Below, in pieces: positions 21,374 through 32,149 of a stretch of DNA of 64,000 nucleotides. The DNA is taken from NCBI GenBank assembly GCA_963855995.1, contig OY979716.1:47387213-47451212 (forward strand), in the 5' to 3' direction. Within the stretch, counting starts at the first letter, position 1. Each line of letters starts with the position of its first letter. This DNA is from Muricea muricata. Taxonomy: Eukaryota; Cnidaria; Anthozoa; Malacalcyonacea; Plexauridae. The notes below the pieces were generated by a model, which searched no databases, was not told the DNA's origin, and was given only the letters and a program-made list of their open reading frames with translations. The position numbers were made by a program, and so were the translations under genes.

Positions 21374-23654
21374 CTATTGTGGTGAATAGGTTTTGCTGGG
21401 GGGGGGGGTTAAATCTCCAATTTTCTTACTCAACTCATCAATGTGATTATCTATGTCTTGTACATTAATTACAGGTGGGTCTTCCATGGTACTTTCATCA
21501 TCTGGATTGGTGTCACATTCAGCCACAGTTGTTGCTGTTGGATGTAAGATAGCCTCTTTTGCTGTGTTACCAAGTTCATTTGCTTTATGTTGAAGCAAAC
21601 GATGGCATATTGGACAGAATGGACTGCCATGGAGACATTTGTTATGAAATGAATGCCAGCATGCTTGGAAAATTGTCCATTGTTCATCATCTCTGTTGAT
21701 GGTACATGAGCTTAGATCACAGATACATTCTTCATCTGGTTGCTGTATTGCATTAAAGCCGAGTGGAAGGGTTGTGTATTTTACTTCAACATTTCCAAAT
21801 ACATCCAGTAAGTGAGCATATCTTCTTTTCCTTTTAATAAAAGTTGATGCCTGGCCAATATGACGAGAAATGTTAATGGACATGTTAGTCAAAAACTCGG
21901 CACATTTAAATTTGAGGTATTTTAGTTGTTGCAATGAAAAATTGAACTGCTTTGGAGGAGTAAATTGGGACCTGAAGTTTGCCTGTTTCACTTTTGATTG
22001 AAATATACCTTTTGCTCTGTGTCGCAATTTCTCTGCTGTGTCAGAAGGCTTTGTTTGGGCACGTATTATACTGTGAGTGTTCTCTACAAGGTATTCATCA
22101 TAAATCGTTGGCCATGTGCTAAATTGTTCATAAAGTTCTTTGTTTTTATTTTTCCAATGCACAGTATTTGACAACCAGACTAGTGGGGCCTTGTTATAAT
22201 GGCGGCGATTTAAACACACAAACATAACCCATATTCTGATCATTGCATTGTAGTATTCCTTGAAGTTATTTCTTTTGAACGTTACCGTATAGATAGTCAA
22301 CACAAGTGGAAGGTAGTTTTCTAAAAGATTAATAAGTGTTTCATACTGAATGTCCTTTGAATTCTGAAATTTACTTTTCACTTGTTCTCGGATCAATGTC
22401 CAGCCACCATATACTGTTTCTAATAATAAATTTATTCGCCATGGTTTAGGTGTTTCCGCTAGTCGACTGCTTGGGAACAAATAATTGTAGACATTTTTAA
22501 AAAATGGTTTAAATGTTTCAAAGATATGTTCTCTGCTGTTTAGGGAAATGTGAAGTGGATCTAATGATGGAATTAGTGATGTAATTACTGGACGTTCATT
22601 TGGATTGGTCTGGGAATCTTTATTGTGTATTCTGGATGGATGTTCCTGTGGAGCTCTGTTTTCTTTATCATGCTGCAAAAAGGATTCGTATACCAGTTGC
22701 CTGCAGTAAAACTGACAAGGCCAGTCACCAGGTTGAATAATTACAAACTTTCTCAAATATGTCTCCAAACCAGATGACAAAGCTTTATCATATGCCTTGG
22801 AAAAACCCTCTTTTGACTTTAATTTTAATTCGACAAAATCAATCAAATGGAGGTCCTCCATTGTTCTCATCAATCGCATTCCAGTCTCATCACCATAGCC
22901 GTGTTCCTCAAGGATATGTCTTTCAAGTTCAGGAGTGGAAAACTGTTTGGTTGCCCAGTCATTCATTGTTGAAGAATAGCTGTTGCTCAAGAGTTTCATC
23001 TGCTCTGGATATGTTATGGCCTGAACACAAGCTGAAACATTAACACCATCAGGATGATGAATTGTGGAGATGTTTGTTGGTACCTGAATTGCTTTAAGTG
23101 TTCTGAATGCCTTTACAACAATTGTGCACATATTCATGGGGTTGCATGTTTTAACACTGGGTCTTCGGTTGGTGTGAATTTTTGTAAAGTCATCAATTAT
23201 CAGCAATAATACCCATTCATTTTGGATTGCCTCTTGAAAGCAAATTTTGATGCTTTCATCATGACTCTGTGACAATTGGTTGTGAACTCTGTTTGATGTT
23301 TTGGACTACATGTGTGCCCTAACCTATGCTGTGTGTGAATACCTTCTTGTGTCATTCGGTTTGAATTTAAATACAGTGCGTGGTCCACCTGCATTACATT
23401 GCACATTTGGCTCCGGCAGTAGCACATGGTATAAATTATTGAAACAGTCCTTATTCTGTTCAAATGTTGTCGTCTATTTGATTGGCGGTCGACAGAGATT
23501 CCATTTAAGATGTGATTAAAAATATTTGGAGCACCTGATTGCTGACAGAATTCTACAAACTGGTCTGGGCCATAGATTGCTGGTTGGCTTTCTAGGACAA
23601 AGGTCTTGTATATACTTGTCTTGAGTCTTTCTAATTCACATTTTAGGTCGCATG
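21374..23654 (-). pseudogene. RING/protease transposon copy B: transposase-like protein with RING-like finger
   Basis: A long exon opens after a consensus acceptor (tttttgtag) at 23655. Its first part (FVEFCQQSGAPNIFNHIL, MCYCRSQMCN) is in a different frame from the 633-codon main frame, so one frameshift lies near 23275. The main frame carries LLLIIDDFTKIHTNRRP, IQPGDWPCQFYCRQ, LIPSLDPLHISLNSREHIF and VENTHSIIRAQTKP. A RING-H2-like cluster follows: CICDLSSC, CWHSFHNKC, CPIC. Candidate DDE acidic residues are the Asp of IIDDF, the Asp of GDWP and the Glu of VENTHS (guess). This is the better preserved of the two copies. Not recognised as a named superfamily. Confidence 0.65.
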
Positions 23655-23869
23655 CTACAAAAAACCACAGTAATTTTTGTTTTGAAATGGAAAAGGTTCA
23701 AAAATGTGTTACCATCAGCTTATTTGTAGTTAAGAATTGCTGGGAAACTGCTCTTCAAAAATGTATAGTACATATACTTGTTGCAAATGATAGTTCCTGA
23801 TTGGGTTAATCAGAATTTCCTGTCAGATAGATAATAAATGTGTTTATTTGTAAGGACAATATGGACATA

Positions 23870-24135
23870 TTACTCTGACAAGCCCCCTGAATGATAATAA
23901 TAGTACACATAATATTAATAGAGTAAGGCCACATACTGTCTGACATTTTTTGAAGTTGCATTTGAATATCGTCATACATTTCTTCTGTCATTATAACTTC
24001 TCCATTTTGGTTTTTTATCAAATCACAACTTGTCTCTTCATTTTCTTTTTCTGTGTTCTTTTCCTGTGATATAACCTTCAATATTCTATTTTTTTTGGTG
24101 GTCTTCCAGCTTTGTTTCTAGTGTTTGAATTTACC
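23870..24135 (-). CDS. Copy B putative exon with AT-hook-like start
   Basis: Follows an acceptor-like cactag at about 24120. It reads NKAGRPPKKNRILKV then an acidic stretch (QEKNTEKENEETSCD) and a helix-rich end (TEEMYDDIQMQLQKMSDSM). A donor (GTATGTGG) follows near 23930. The GRPPKK motif resembles an AT-hook. It bridges the zinc-finger exon and the long exon in the right order; splicing is inferred. Confidence 0.4.
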
Positions 24136-24243
24136 AGCTTATAAACAAAACATAATAGGCGCTAGTTACACCGAAGTACAGGCCATACGCTTTAATTTTC
24201 TGGCTTTATTTATAGAGTTTTTTTCGTAAGGAATACTTACTTT

Positions 24244-24414
24244 AAAGGCGATTTTTCCAGTTGCTTTGTACGTATACAAATGCCTTCGACAAGAGAAACA
24301 AAGAACACCAGGATCGTCGCACGAAATACCGAAACATCGCTCGATATCGCTTCTTCGGGGAAGGGCATTTCTTGAAGAACTCAATTTTTCCTTGCAGCAT
24401 TTTTTGCAAACCAC
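24244..24414 (-). CDS. Copy B putative first exon: Cys-rich zinc-binding N-terminus
   Basis: MVCKKCCKEKLSSSRNALP then CFGISCDDPGVLCFSCRRHL gives several CxxC pairs suited to a treble-clef or THAP-like DNA-binding finger. It ends in a strong donor (AAA|GTAAGTATTC). Many eukaryotic transposases start with such a DNA-binding finger that recognises element ends. Exon structure is inferred. Confidence 0.5.
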
Positions 24415-24769
24415 ACATTTGTTGTTTTTATTATCAACTGAGTAAACAATAGCTATAACAAGCCAAAAAAAACACTACAAAACATTTCATAAAGACAGCC
24501 GACATATTTGTTTATGTATTTAAATATCCCGCGGCGAAGCGGGGATTTAAATTCGTGGACTCCACGCAAGTTGAGTTGGCGCATGCGCAACAAATTTCCC
24601 AGCTGCTGCCCAGCTGTCCTAATTACATATATTAGACGTTTTGAAATATTTATGAAACTAAATTTTTATCTACATAAACTTTGAGTTTGAAATAAAACCG
24701 TTTCAAGCCAATTTTGTATCTTCGCTCATATTCTTTTACATGTAAAGTCCGTCAATATTTTGAAATACA

Positions 24770-25260
24770 GTAGTAAGAAAGTAATAAGTCTTGCATTTAC
24801 AAAACATAAACTTACTCCGGAATTTAAACAGTGAATAGACTGGAGGAGTACGGCTACGCCGGCCTTTATAAAGCATTAAAACACAAGTATAAATACGCCT
24901 TATCAACAAACTTGCCTTGTGTTTCACGCCGTAGTCAATTCTTGGCGTTTCTCTGTATTTTCCCAGAATTAATCTCCCTTCAAGAGTCTTGTCGCAGTCG
25001 TTTTCGTCTCAGTTCTCGCCTTTTTGGATGCCTTGAGTGTTTGCTACTCCTGATATTCTTGAGATCATAAATGGCCACCCTTCGTTGGTCGTGAAAGTTG
25101 CCAAATCTTTTTGCAAAAATACAAAATATTGCAGAGCAAAAAGCAAATTTCGATATTTGCTGTCAGTTGAATTCGTGATTAATCAATCAACAATAAATTT
25201 CAAATCTGGCCAATTAGTGTTAGCCATTCATGATAGTCCGCCATATTGTTGAGATCAGTG
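24770..25260 (+). repeat. R1 dispersed repeat, copy 3 (second half, with outer tip)
   Basis: Matches 3500-3865 from gtcttgcatttac onward, including the conserved frame (24831-25070), and extends to the outer tip tagtccgccatattgttgag. It carries about 100 bp between gaaatattg and the tip that copy 4 lacks. Confidence 0.8.
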
Positions 25261-25399
25261 AGGATGACGTCATGACATACCACTTTTACCACCTATCACG
25301 AGCAACGACTTTGAACTCCGCTAATACGAAATTAGTAACCCTCGCCCCGGACATGCGACAGGTGTAGCAGTCTCATTCCTCCCCTGTGCTTATCTCTCC

Positions 25400-25420
25400 C
25401 CTATAAAAATGCGCATGCGC
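25400..25420 (+). promoter_or_regulatory. Putative TATA plus NRF1-like promoter of the Ginger gene
   Basis: cctataaaaatgcgcatgcg joins a TATA-like box to a GCGCATGCGC palindrome, the core of NRF1-type sites. An open exon with a good donor starts about 150 bp downstream. Function inferred. Confidence 0.35.
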
Positions 25421-25558
25421 TAGTCAGCGGTATTGGCTCATGTAATTTGCATGCGGTCTGAGTGATCCCCTTTCATTTCACTTTGGTCGTTGGCACATCT
25501 GTATTGGCAGAGATTTACTCGCTTAAAACTCGCATTTTCCAAATATTTACCACGCTAA

Positions 25559-25645
25559 AATGATAACAGAACAAGAAGTCGCTGCTGGAGAAAACGTTAA
25601 ACCCGAGACTGATTTGAAAACGCGAGAAAAACGCTTCGATCAGCA
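25559..25645 (+). CDS. Putative Ginger first exon
   Basis: ATG-initiated charged peptide (MITEQEVAAGENVKPETD...) of 29 codons, ending at a donor-like CAGCAA|GTGAG. No frame break. It sits downstream of the TATA-like box and upstream of the integrase exons on the same strand. The link to the Ginger gene is not proven by sequence. Confidence 0.3.
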
Positions 25646-25848
25646 AGTGAGAAATGTGAACGTATTTTGCATACATGCAGCTAGCGACAGGAATTGCGGC
25701 GGGCACTCATTGGTCAATAAATATAGTTCCATTACGTAATCATAAATTAATTATATCACAGTGGACTTAGACGTAAGCGTACCGTTTTGCTATATTAAAC
25801 TTTACTAGCAAAAGGTATTATATTTAAGACTATTCTCACTCACTGGGA

Positions 25849-25952
25849 CTGTATCTACTTCACCAAATTTAGCTAAAGGGCGAGCCCGAAGGGCGAGTAA
25901 TGATTATCGCGCTTCGCGCTCCCTCTTTAGCTAAATTTGGTGAAGTACAGTA
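25849..25952. repeat. Short foldback repeat
   Basis: The arms cttcaccaaatttagctaaa and its complement enclose a GC-rich core with gggcgag repeats (gggcgagcccgaagggcgag). Confidence 0.75.
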
Positions 25953-25975
25953 CTGCCTAGAAGTAACTTAACAGA

Positions 25976-26137
25976 AAACCGCGGTCAACCGCGTGCCAAC
26001 CGCGGCTTAACCGCGGTTCGCCCGCGTGCTCGACGCCGTCGACACGAGGGCGGCTCGCGGGCGAACCGCGGCTCGCTTACGGGCCAACCGCGGTTCGCCC
26101 GTGTGCCGCCCTCGTGTCGACCGCGTGCTGCCCGCTG
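25976..26137. repeat. GC-rich array of CCGCGG palindromes
   Basis: At least seven close variants of aaccgcggtt or aaccgcg, several inside gggcgaaccgcggttcgccc, in an otherwise AT-rich region. The two halves are partly inverted copies (cgacacgagggcgg and ccgccctcgtgtcg). Confidence 0.7.
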
Positions 26138-26950
26138 TTACTGAGATTGATCTCAATTTACGGAAGAATACGATAATAGCCCGACTTCGGCTTCGGTTCT
26201 GTCACTAAACACCCATACCTTGTATTTTGTTCTTCTGTGCGTGTCTGAGAAGCTGTTCTTCGTTTAAGTTGGTTTATATTTTAATTCAATAATGGGAAAG
26301 TCATCGTTATATGCTCGAAGTCGAGTCGTTTCTCTCTCTACGGAGCATTTTCTCTTTGGAGCATTTTCCGATCAATTTTTTTATCCACTGTGTAGATAAC
26401 GAAGTGTTATCGCATCGATATCAATTAAGGTGTTTAATGAGCGAAGTTTTGCATAGTGTGGAATGTGTCACTGTGATGCAAATGACCAAACACCCACTAT
26501 AGTGTGTCACAAAATTCTTTCCCCTTTTTAGGTTTCTATTTAAGTCTTATAGTATTTGTTAATGCTTTATATTTTCAGTATATTATATCTTCTAAATTCT
26601 CTTTATGTACTATATATATACGTATCTGTCCAAGCGGCCCTAAGTCAAACTTATGTTGCAAAGTATTTATGCTGTTTGTTTCAAAGTATTAACGCAAACT
26701 GTGCAGTCACAATAGGATTAGCCAACAAAACACCCGTTTGGACAATAGATCTATTTTCTGTTCAGATTCTGGAAACTCGCTGAGAACAATCACAATTTGA
26801 GCTATGCATCCTGATTAACATTGTTGGGCCGTTTTCATTATCGGAAACTTCACCGTTTTGACCTGGGGCAAGCTGTTTTGACTATCATCATATATGTCAC
26901 TTACTTTTATGATTATGATTTTATGATTTATGATTTTATGATCATTATCT
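26138..26950. other. AT-rich interval without a gene
   Basis: Small hydrophobic frames only (26311-26783), with no motif. Probably intron or spacer of the Ginger element. Confidence 0.4.
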
Positions 26951-26956
26951 TCGCCA

Positions 26957-27028
26957 TGGAAAACATGTGGGTGGTTTGACTAAGAATCAACAACGTGTTG
27001 TTCGAAGTCAAGCGAAGATCTATACTCT
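26957..27028 (+). CDS. Putative Ginger N-terminal exon
   Basis: The frame reads HGKHVGGLTKNQQRVV then AKIYTLDE and stops at a donor (GAAA|GTGAGTTT). Its phase fits the acceptor at 27750 (gattctag), producing an N-terminal region usual before integrase zinc fingers. I could not see a good acceptor upstream, so the 5' edge is approximate. Confidence 0.45.
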
Positions 27029-27144
27029 AGATGAAAGTGAGTTTATTTTCGATTGAATGTCATACTATGATTATATACAATCTTAATAACGTCATTTATC
27101 CATTCCAAACGTGTTTGTCATGCATAGAGAGCCTCAGGCTACGT

Positions 27145-27337
27145 GCACACGATGTCGTTTCCGAGCGTTTTGAAACATTTTAAATATCTCCCAACTTCTT
27201 GGGATATTTCATTGAAAACCAGCATAAACCTCTTCTTTGCGCAGAAACTGAAAACTTCATGCGATGAAGACATTTAATACAATTGATTTTATTTTATTTT
27301 GGCTGTTGTAAAAACGCTCGGAAACGACATCGTGTGC
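27145..27337. mobile_element. Foldback MITE in a Ginger intron
   Basis: Inverted ends gcacacgatgtcgtttccga plus gcgtttt and the exact complement, about 27 bp, enclose a 140-bp AT-rich core. No clear target duplication. Confidence 0.8.
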
Positions 27338-27750
27338 AAATACAACTGTAGACTATATACCATAGACGTATTTTTTAATTCTCTCCAGGCTGAGGAATTC
27401 CAACTTTTAACTTTTGCTCAGAGAACACTATATACTAGATATATATTATTTTTACATGGAATTCATTCAAGAAATCATGTTTTGTCACAGCGTTGGATGA
27501 GTATATTAAACACAGTCAAAATTGATCCAAGCTGTTGCATCCAGTGTTGGATGATGTTGGAGTGTTGGACCAACATGTTTGATTTGTACGAACAATTGAC
27601 TCACTTAATGTGGTTTTTCCACAAAACAAACAATATTACAACTTTATCACCCTGCAACAGAAATATTATATAAACCGTATCAAATCTCTCATCTCAATTT
27701 AAAATATTTGTGATCTGGATTTTTATAAATTGTGAGCTCAATGATTCTAG

Positions 27751-28778
27751 ATAACGAGATGTACTACACAGGAGGAAAGGCAGGTATTCATAGAAAGGTG
27801 GTCCTTGATGTGGCAGAAGTACGAGAAATACTGCATCATGACCACTCTGATCCAATGGGAGGGCACAGTGGCATCAATGCCACACTTTGCAAAGTTTCAA
27901 ACTTCTATTTCTGGAATGGCATGAAAGAAGATGTACAAGAATATGTAAGTTTACTTTGTAAAACTGTGGGTATTGAAAAGAATTAACTGTTGATAAACCC
28001 TAACATGATTTACATGTTAGGTAATGTCCTGCCATCGCTGCCAAGTTTACAGCAAAATAAAAACTCAGGCACCTGAACTAATTCCAATACAAGTCAACCA
28101 GCCATTGGAGTTAGTTGGAATTGATTTAATTGGTAAGTTATGAGGTAACTTTATTTTTGAATTAAGTTAGAAGCTTATTCCAGCTGTGAACAAGATATCA
28201 AACAAGTTGTATTTTATCACAATTTTGACCCTTATTTTTCCTAGGACCATTGCCAACTACTCCAGAAGGATGGAAGTATATTTGCACCTTTACAGATTAC
28301 TTCACCAAATTTGTTGATTTTTACCCAATCAAAAATAAATCGGCAGATTGTGTTGCAAAGTGTATCAAGACATTTACATGCAGGTATAATGGTATATTGT
28401 ATAGTAGACTATTGTGAGTTTAGTAATAAGTTGCTCATCACATAATTTTTGTAATGTTTTTAGGTGGGGTGCCCCTTCACGACTACTATCTGATCAAGGC
28501 AGAGAATTTGTAAACAAGATCAATGATGCAGTTTGCAAGGAATTTGGCATTAAACGATCTGTGACTAGTGCTTATCATCCACAGACAAATGGCCTTGATG
28601 AACGAACAAACCAGACTTTAAAGCAGCGTTTGTGTAAGCTAGTCAATGAACATCAAAATGATTGGTGCAACTATTTAGAAGAGGTTGCATATTCTATACG
28701 TACACAGCTAAACAAGCCACAACCAAGTATACACCATTCTATCTGATGTTTGGTTGACATCCAAATTCACCTCAAATG
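27751..28778 (+). pseudogene. Ginger1-like transposon: integrase exons (zinc finger and DDE core)
   Basis: Four exons, 27751-27944, 28021-28132, 28245-28383 and 28464-28778, have GT-AG borders and matching phase. They give an HHCC zinc-binding part (HHDHSDPMGGHSG...CHRCQ) and a DD35E core: D in LVGIDLIG, D in LLSDQGREF, E in GLDERTNQ with 35 residues between the last two. Gypsy-integrase-like sequence with introns and no reverse transcriptase is the hallmark of Ginger DNA transposons. A frameshift near 28725 and a TGA near 28758 disable the copy. Confidence 0.82.
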
Positions 28779-28880
28779 GTAGTTATGCTAAATATTTTAG
28801 TATGCAATGTAATTTTATAATGGCAAAAACAGAACAGTTGTAGTTCCCAAATAAATTAACTGTTTTGATCTATTTTTAAG

Positions 28881-30078
28881 ATTGATGTTGTAGATGACTG
28901 TTCCTCTGCCCCTGACCAATCTGAAGAAAGTTTGGATCAACAAGTATCAGAAAGAAATGCTTTATATGAAGAGACACAAGAGCAGGTATGTTGCATTTCA
29001 AATGTAACACAGCGTTATTTACTTCATTGAAATGATCAACAACAGTCTATGACAATATAATGGATACAATATAGTGTGATACTTTGTTGACAACTGGGGC
29101 AGTCCAGTGATCATTTGACAATTATGTGAAGTAGTAATTGTTAAATATTCCATTATATTTATAGGTTCTGAAGAATGTCAAGATTGCCCAAGACAAACAA
29201 AAGAAGCAGTACCAAAAAAGAAAAGCTAAAGGAGTAAAAACATTCAATATTAAAGTGGGGGATATTGTGTACAAACGCCAGATGAAAAACATTTCCAGAA
29301 AAGGAGGAAAATTGGAGCCAGCATGGACAGGACCATACAGGTGTCAAAAAGTTTTCAACATCTCATTTTGCGCACGTAATGGTATTTCTTTACCATTAAA
29401 GATCTTGATACTAATAGAAAGAATGGGAATTGTCTTGGTATTCAATTAAAGAATAACATTGAATAATTTCTATTTACAGAGTTGCTGAAATTGATTCTTC
29501 TCAAAGGGCAACCCTTATTCCGATGAAGGATAATGCCATTCCTTTGAAATCCAAAGTCCCCTATGACCAATTACGACCTTATGTGGTGAGTGAACTTCAC
29601 AAGGAGGAAAGCTGGAGCAGAGGATCAGACAGTGCAGAGAGTAAAGAAAATATTGACACCAACATTGAGGATAACCTCTCAGACGACAGCATCAAGATCA
29701 GTGACAACAAGCTACATAAAAGTAATGTTCATTTACATTAATTCTTGAGCACACAATGTGCCACTCTTTACTTTAGTTTCTGTTCAACCGCAGGCTATAT
29801 TACGTGTCATCAGTTAAAGGCATTTTAAATATGCCTGTCTATGCCATGTTGATTAATTAATATTTATTGTGTGAATTATGCTAGCATGTAATGTGTCCCT
29901 TCTCACCCTGTGCAATGCTAAAAAATTTTATGGATGATAACTATTACTCTAGATGACAAGAATAATGGCAAAAATGAGGATGACAAGAGTGAAGAAATTC
30001 TTAAGGAAAATGAGAAAACCACCACTGGGGACAATGAAGTACTTGCATCAAAAAAGCTTGCATCCATACAAAACTCAT
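28881..30078 (+). pseudogene. Ginger1-like transposon: integrase C-terminus and linker exons
   Basis: Exons at 28881-28985, 29165 to about 29375, 29480-29721 and 29953-30078, again with GT-AG borders. The 29165 exon holds a basic helix and FNIKVGDIVYKRQ...LEPAWTGPYRC, the SH3-like/GPY-F module of gypsy-type integrases. The later exons are acidic linkers (DNLSDDSIKISDN) leading to the protease exon. Confidence 0.65.
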
Positions 30079-30150
30079 GTAAGTATGGGGGTTCTCTCCT
30101 CTCAGAGATAACATATATTAATTAACCTTAAACTAAACTTTAATCTTAAG

Positions 30151-30965
30151 GTGTCCAAACTGATGATGACATCCAATCTGATGGAAGGCTTGGGGAGCAA
30201 GAGAGAAAGAATCGGTGCAAAGTGTTACTAAGTCAAGCTAACCCAAATCCTGAGAAGCGTTCAGTGACTGTCCTCAAAAAAGATGTTTGGCTTTCAGATG
30301 AGCATATTGATCATGCTCAATGGTTATTGCGGCAACACTTTCCATAGGGTGAAGGCTTACATTCTGTGCTAGCTTTTGAAGGAAAACCTCCCAAAATTCA
30401 GAAAGGACAAAAGGACTTTGTTCAGATAATGAATGTTGGAAGAAAACATTGGGTAACCATCACAAATATTGGATGCCAAGATAATGTTGTCAAAGTATAC
30501 GACTCTAAGTATATGGAACTACCAGAAAAGGACAGAAAGAAGTTTTACCAGTGTTTGGCAGCGTTAATCAACACCAGTTGCCCTTACATGACAATTGTGT
30601 GGCCATCAATGCAGAGTCAGAAAGGCAGTTCTGATTGTGGCCTTTTCGCTGTTGCAAGCGCTTACAGTCTTTTCAACGGAGAAGATCCCAGCACACAAGC
30701 ATATGACCAGAAGATGATGAGAGTGCACCTTGCCATGTGCTTCCAGGCTGGAGAGTTGGCCCAATTCCCTATCAGCACATCAGTTTTACCCATGCAAGAT
30801 GAAAGAAAGAAAGTTGTGGAACTTTTTTGTCGCTGCAGAATGCCATATAGTGGTTCATTCATGATTGAATGTACAAGTTGCGCTGAATGATTTCACCGAT
30901 CTTGTGAAAGTGTGCCAATGAAAGTGAATGACAAAACTATATTTTATTGTTGCAATTGTAAATAG
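30151..30965 (+). pseudogene. Ginger1-like transposon: Ulp1 protease and PHD finger exon
   Basis: Ulp1/C48 triad: H in GRKHWVTITN, D in VYDSKYMEL, Q in SMQSQKG and C in SSDCGLFAVA. A C-terminal PHD finger follows: CRCRM, CTSC, FHRSCESV, CCNC. Ginger1 elements that carry Ulp1 and PHD domains are documented, which supports the assignment. In-frame stops at 30345-30347 (TAG) and 30888-30890 (TGA, inside the PHD finger) show decay. Confidence 0.82.
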
Positions 30966-31132
30966 TGTATATTTGTAGTAGATAAGACCTTATTTCTATG
31001 GGTGAACTCTAAGTATTTTAGTCAGTATATATTGTAAATAGTTATAATTGTAAGATTATAGTTAAATATACAAATGATAGTAACGTGAATTCATAGAAAA
31101 CAGAATTGCACCAATGAATGATATTTAACACA

Positions 31133-31850
31133 GTTTGAATTATCTCATTTAAAAAGTTACAATAGGAGATAATACAGACTGGGGAGTGTCTAGACCAGTC
31201 TCAATATTCCCCAGTTTGAGTTATCTCATGTAATAAATTACAACAGGAGATAATCCAGACTAGGGAGAGTTTAGACCAGTCTCAATATTCCCCAGTTTGA
31301 GTTATCTCATGTAATAAATTACAACAGGAGATAATACAGACTGGGGAGTGTTTAGACCGGTCTCAATATTCCCCAGTTTGAGTATCTCATGTAATAAATT
31401 ACAACAGGAGATAGTCCAGACTAGGGAGTGTTTAGACCAGTCTCAATATTCCCCAGTTTGAGTTATCTCATGTAAAAAATTACAACAGGAGATAATCCAG
31501 ACTAGGGAGTGTTTAGCAGGGTTGCCAGATTTCTTGAATAATTAAGCCAAACCATCATTAGTGCTGTCACAAAAACAAAGAAAACAAAAGGCAAATACAA
31601 TGAAAAACAAAGAGCATTGTTAAAAGTTTGGCTAATTTATGCATGCAATCTGGCAACCCTGGTGTTTAGACCAGTCTCAATATTCCCCAGTTTGAGTATC
31701 TCATGTAATAAATTACAACAGGAGACAATCCAGACTAGGGAGTGTTTAGACCAGTCTCAATATTCCCCAGTTTGAGTTATCTCATGTAATAAATTACAAC
31801 AGGAGACAATCCAGACTAGGGAGTGTTTAGACCAGTCTCAATACTGCTCA
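31133..31850. repeat. 81-bp tandem array with internal hairpins
   Basis: About seven units start cagtctcaatattccccagt and end gggagtgtttagac. Each junction is self-complementary (actgggga ... tccccagt). One unit is interrupted by a MITE. A related but more symmetric sequence at 31875-31925 (gagactgggggagcat) probably marks the Ginger terminus; similar text occurs at 49921 and 50010. Confidence 0.85.
31517..31661. mobile_element. hAT-type MITE within the tandem array
   Basis: 145 bp, ends CAGGGTTGCCAGATT and its complement, exact 8-bp duplication gtgtttag at 31509-31516 and 31662-31669. Degenerate relatives stand at 39546-39795. Confidence 0.93.
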
Positions 31851-32149
31851 GTATCAAAAACAAATGGGACAATTGAGACTGGGGGAGCATCTAGTCTGCA
31901 ATGCGACAGACTGAATGTTCCCCTGGTCTGAGTTATCCCAACTGAGCTAAACTAGTTATCCCCACGTGCTATGCTTGCGAGCATTATATTTATTATCAAA
32001 GTATAATACAACAAGCATCTTACCAGGCTGTTTATTAGGATTTACTGATTTGAGCTTTCCGCAGCAATATTTAAGTCGTTTTGTAAAGTAAATACGTATG
32101 CACAATAAATCACAATAAATCAACTGGGAGAACTGTTGAAGACAATAAT

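Noticed and set aside
15163-24769. Treating the whole 9.6-kb insert as a transposon with its own TIRs
   Set aside because: I compared the two borders and found neither inverted ends nor a convincing target duplication.
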